A stretch of DNA of 32,709 nt from Kocuria tytonicola. Its GTDB lineage: Bacteria; Actinomycetota; Actinomycetes; Actinomycetales; Micrococcaceae. Location of the stretch: the NCBI RefSeq assembly GCF_003687455.1, contig NZ_PHOA01000014.1:1-32709 (forward strand), given 5' to 3'. The position numbers and the translations under genes are program-made. Of this stretch, positions 30,124-32,709 are shown piece by piece. How positions within the stretch are numbered: position 1 is the stretch's first letter; each line of letters opens with the position of its first letter. The notes below the pieces were generated by a model, which did not search any database, was not told the origin of the DNA, and worked only from the letters and a program-made list of their open reading frames with translations.

Positions 30124-32055
30124 ATGAGCGTGATGAAACTTCCCTCAGTGCCCGGTGCGATCACGGGCGTACGCGACCGATGGCGAGCGCGCGGCTCCTC
30201 CGCCGCGGACGGTTCCGCCCCAGACGACCGGCGGGAACCCGGACGGCTCCCCCCGGGCGGCGCACCAGGCTCCAATACGGGGGATTTCGGCAGGGGGGAC
30301 GACGGCGCACGGGGCGCCGGGGCGCGACGCTCCGTCACGCAGCCCGCCACCGCGACGTCTCCCGCCGCGAAGCCCCCCGCGGTGCAGCGCGACGACGCCG
30401 GGCTGCCCATGCCCCTGGCCCTGCAGGGCGTCGTCGAGATGCTCGCGGTGGGTCTGGTGGGCCTGCTGCTCGGCGCTCTGCTGCTGGGCGCGGTCTGGGT
30501 GGCCGGGGGCTTCGCGACGCTCGGCGCCGGCGGCAGCCTCCGGCTGGCCGGGCTCGGCTGGCTGCTCGCGCACGGCACGCCCCTGGACGTGCGGGCCGCC
30601 GAGGGGCTGCCCCTGGACGGCGGTGGCACCGTCACCCTGGTGCCGCTCGGTCTCACGCTGATCCCGTTCGCGCTCGCCGTGGTCGCCGGGCGGCGGATCG
30701 CGCGGGCCTGCTGGCGCGGGCAGTTCCTCGTGCCGTTCTGCGCGGGCATGGTGGCGTACGCGCTCCTCGCCGCGGTGGTGGCACTGGTCTCCCGCACGGA
30801 CCAGGTGTCCGTGGACCTGCTCTCCGCGGCACTGTGCTCCCTGCTGCCCGTGGGCCTGGGGGCACTCGTGGGCGGCTGGAGCGTCTCGCGCTCGCTGGCA
30901 GCGGTCCTCGGGACGGATGCCGCCTCCTGGCTGCAGCGCACGAGCCAGTACTCGCGCTGGGCGGGCTCCTACGTGTGGGCCGTGATCCGCGCGGGATCCC
31001 TCGCGGCCGCCGCGGCCGTGGCGGGAGGTGCGCTGCTGCTCGTCGTGGCGCTCGCGGGGAGCTGGGGCGGCATCGTGACCGTGTACCAGGATCTCGGCAC
31101 GGGGACCGCGGGGGACACCGCGCTCACCGCCCTGCAGTTCGGCTTCCTCCCCAACATGGTGCTCTGGGCCCTCGCGTGGGCCTCCGGCGCCGGCTTCGCG
31201 GTGGGGTCCGGGACCCTCACGTCGCCGTTCCAGACCACAATGGGCCCGCTGCCGCAGTTCCCCGCCCTCGCGGCTCTGCCCGCCGGTGACCCGTGGACCT
31301 TCGCGCCCGCCGTTCTCGCGCTGCCCGTGCTCGCCGGGCTGCTCGCGGGCTGGTGGTTCTGCCGCGAGGGGGAGAACCACCTGGACGACTGGATGGCCAT
31401 CCGCCTGCCCCTGCGCTGGTTCACGTTCCTGCTCTCCACCCTTCTCACCGTGGTGTTCATCGCCGCGGTCGGCTCCGGCATCGTCGCGGTGCTGACGTGG
31501 CTGTCCCACGGCTCGCTCGGCATCGGCCGGCTCACGGACATCGGTCCCCACGCCGGGGAGGTGTTCCTGTGGCTGGGCGCCGAACTCGCCGTGGGTGCGG
31601 CGGTGGGCTACCTCGTGGGGCCGTGGCTCGAGCGCGAGGGCTACCGCTCCCACACGTGGCAGGACTCCGACGACGACGCCGCGCCGCCCGTGGCCGCGCA
31701 CGCCGCCGGTGGGCGCACGTCCCGGGAGGAGACGGCGCCCGCTGCCGTCCGCGTGGAGCCGTCGCGCTCGCCCGGGGCGGGTGCCGCCGCAGGAGAGCTC
31801 TCCGCACCGGAGCCGACCCGCGCGAGCCGTGGCGCCGAGACCTCCGGGTCCGCCAGGACCGGAGGGGTCAGGCCCCTCTCCGTTGGCCCGCGGGGTTCCG
31901 GCTCCACGCGGTTGACGCGTCCCGCCGCCGAAGAGCCGGGCACGGGGCACGGGCTCTCCCGGCGGGAGGAGGCCAGGCGACGTCGTGCGGAGCGGCGCTC
32001 CGCGAAGCGCAAGGCGGCGCGGCTGGCGGCGCTGGACCGCGAGAACGAGCGCTGA
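30124..32055 (+). CDS. DUF6350 multi-pass membrane protein (PerM-like)
   Basis: A 643-residue integral membrane protein resembling actinobacterial DUF6350 proteins, which include mycobacterial PerM, a factor stabilising cell division under stress. Layout: a disordered, charged N-terminus (1-95), roughly nine to ten hydrophobic helices (about 98-500; for example MLAVGLVGLLLGALLLGAVW, VTLVPLGLTLIPFALAVVAG, FTFLLSTLLTVVFIAAVGSG) and a hydrophilic tail (about 505-643) ending in an Arg/Lys-rich helix (RREEARRRRAERRSAKRKAA). In many actinobacteria the family sits between sucCD and purN-purH; here it is about 17 kb from sucCD. The ATG at 30124 has GGAAAG adjacent; the ATG at 30133 has better spacing to it and may be the true start. 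Confidence 0.75.
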   Translation: MSVMKLPSVPGAITGVRDRWRARGSSAADGSAPDDRREPGRLPPGGAPGSNTGDFGRGDDGARGAGARRSVTQPATATSPAAKPPAVQRDDAGLPMPLALQGVVEMLAVGLVGLLLGALLLGAVWVAGGFATLGAGGSLRLAGLGWLLAHGTPLDVRAAEGLPLDGGGTVTLVPLGLTLIPFALAVVAGRRIARACWRGQFLVPFCAGMVAYALLAAVVALVSRTDQVSVDLLSAALCSLLPVGLGALVGGWSVSRSLAAVLGTDAASWLQRTSQYSRWAGSYVWAVIRAGSLAAAAAVAGGALLLVVALAGSWGGIVTVYQDLGTGTAGDTALTALQFGFLPNMVLWALAWASGAGFAVGSGTLTSPFQTTMGPLPQFPALAALPAGDPWTFAPAVLALPVLAGLLAGWWFCREGENHLDDWMAIRLPLRWFTFLLSTLLTVVFIAAVGSGIVAVLTWLSHGSLGIGRLTDIGPHAGEVFLWLGAELAVGAAVGYLVGPWLEREGYRSHTWQDSDDDAAPPVAAHAAGGRTSREETAPAAVRVEPSRSPGAGAAAGELSAPEPTRASRGAETSGSARTGGVRPLSVGPRGSGSTRLTRPAAEEPGTGHGLSRREEARRRRAERRSAKRKAARLAALDRENER

Positions 32056-32085
32056 GCGACGGCGGCCCGGGGCGGGTGGCGTCGC
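32056..32085. terminator. Weak hairpin between convergent genes
   Basis: GCGACG (32056-32061) pairs with CGTCGC (32080-32085) across an 18-nt GC-rich loop, in the 39-bp gap between the PerM-like gene and the convergent partial gene. Confidence 0.35.
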
Positions 32086-32094
32086 CCGGCCAGT

Positions 32095-32709
32095 TCAGCG
32101 CGAGGGCGTGGTGCTCCCGCTGGGGGATGCCGAGGCGGGAGCGGACGCCCCCGTGGAGGCTGCTCGGGAGGGGCTTGCACTGCCGGTTCCGGACGGGCTC
32201 TCGCTGCCGGAGGCACCGGGGGAGGCACTCGAGGACTCCGCGGCCGTGGGGTCCGCGGAGGGGCCGCCGGTCTCCAGGGGCCGCCCGCCCACCTGGTTGA
32301 AGACGTTGTCGTTGAGCTGCTGCTGGCAGTGCTGCTGGGATGCGAGGGTCAGTGCGCCGTCGGTGCACTCCTGGTAGGCCTGCGTGGCGGGCCACACGAG
32401 CAGACGGCTTGCCCCGCCCAGGGTGTTGAGGGTGCCCCACAGGACGGCGATCACCCCGAGGGCGATGACGAGGCCCCGTGACGTGGCCCCGCGGGCGCGG
32501 ACGAGGGCCACGATGCCCATGACCACCCCGGCCACGGCCAGGGCGACGCCCAGCCACGTGGCGAGCACGTCCCTGTTCACGAGGGCGGAGGCAAGGACCG
32601 CGAGAGCGGCGGCCACGGCGGCGAACCGGACCCGGGCGGTGTCGTTCCCGCCGCGGGGGTGGGAGGGCTTCCCGGAGCGCGGGGCGCCGGGCGTCGGATC
32701 GTGGGGCGG
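32095..32709 (-). CDS. Membrane protein with Ser/Pro-rich tail, 5' end outside the window
   Basis: An open frame of 204 codons that runs unbroken to the window edge. The part beginning PPHDPTPGAPRSGKPSHPRGG is a Pro/Gly-rich cytoplasmic segment; then come three hydrophobic helices (AAVAAALAVLASALV, WLGVALAVAGVVMGIVALV, GLVIALGVIAVLWGTLNTLGG), a short extracytoplasmic region with two cysteines (AYQECTDGALTLASQQHCQQQ) that may form a disulfide, and a long Ser/Ala/Pro-rich C-terminal tail. The helix pattern resembles DUF4190-type membrane proteins. A GTG at 32616 could start a shorter form, but the open frame beyond it suggests the true start lies to the right of the window. Confidence 0.65.
   Translation of the reverse strand, partial: PPHDPTPGAPRSGKPSHPRGGNDTARVRFAAVAAALAVLASALVNRDVLATWLGVALAVAGVVMGIVALVRARGATSRGLVIALGVIAVLWGTLNTLGGASRLLVWPATQAYQECTDGALTLASQQHCQQQLNDNVFNQVGGRPLETGGPSADPTAAESSSASPGASGSESPSGTGSASPSRAASTGASAPASASPSGSTTPSR

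Noticed and set aside
1-32709. Prophage, integrative element or insertion sequence
   Set aside because: No integrase, transposase, terminal repeats or attachment-site duplication next to the tRNA-Arg gene were found; only the left-edge inverted repeat suggests a rearrangement.

Overview
The window is about 32.7 kb of very GC-rich actinobacterial chromosome. An IdeR-type DtxR repressor, a HelZ-like SNF2 protein, a PerM/DUF6350 protein, an actinobacterial-type SerC, a c-di-AMP riboswitch ahead of a secreted NlpC/P60 protein and an Arthrobacter-type choline oxidase together point to Micrococcales. Micrococcaceae, for example Kocuria, is the best guess; this is inference from family resemblance, not a database result. 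I see no transposase, integrase, phage gene or CRISPR array, so this looks like ordinary chromosome with a few accessory or regulatory surprises.

Layout, left to right. (1) 1-2163: serC on the minus strand, divergent from an iron-dependent DtxR/IdeR repressor. The first 39 bases are an inverted copy of part of the serC 3' end. (2) 2396-4598: a promoter, a well-conserved c-di-AMP (ydaO-type) riboswitch, two tandem secreted NlpC/P60 proteins and a strong terminator. (3) 4820-7704: small membrane protein, DUF4031-HD hydrolase, tRNA-Arg(CCT), 4-TM protein and NHL-repeat protein. (4) 7756-10996: pcrA convergent with a membrane protein. (5) 11222-14329: sucC-sucD, a bidirectional terminator, then purU. 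(6) 14330-14956: a 627-bp non-coding stretch with a 105-nt compound inverted repeat (three-way-junction fold) and an unusually AT-rich part. (7) 14957-22640: a VIT/CCC1 metal transporter with a ferritin-like domain, then a HelZ-like SNF2 helicase divergent from an unrecognised 1039-residue protein with a possible Cys cluster. (8) 22778-28251: a glycine-betaine operon, betT-betB-codA, with a strong internal hairpin and terminal hairpins. (9) 28293-32709: a small hypothetical protein, a GT4 mannosyltransferase, a PerM-like membrane protein and a membrane protein cut by the right edge.

How the genes work together. The choline genes form one clear pathway: BetT imports choline, choline oxidase (CodA) converts it to betaine aldehyde and glycine betaine, and BetB finishes the aldehyde oxidation; this serves osmoprotection. 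The riboswitch ties a cell-wall hydrolase to c-di-AMP, a second messenger of osmotic and cell-wall state. SucCD belongs to the TCA cycle, PurU releases formate from 10-formyl-THF, and SerC feeds serine and one-carbon metabolism. The least explained unit is the divergent HelZ/1039-residue pair, which could be a nucleic-acid-processing or defence module. Several genes have a -10-like hexamer only 6-9 nt before the start codon, suggesting leaderless transcripts are common here.
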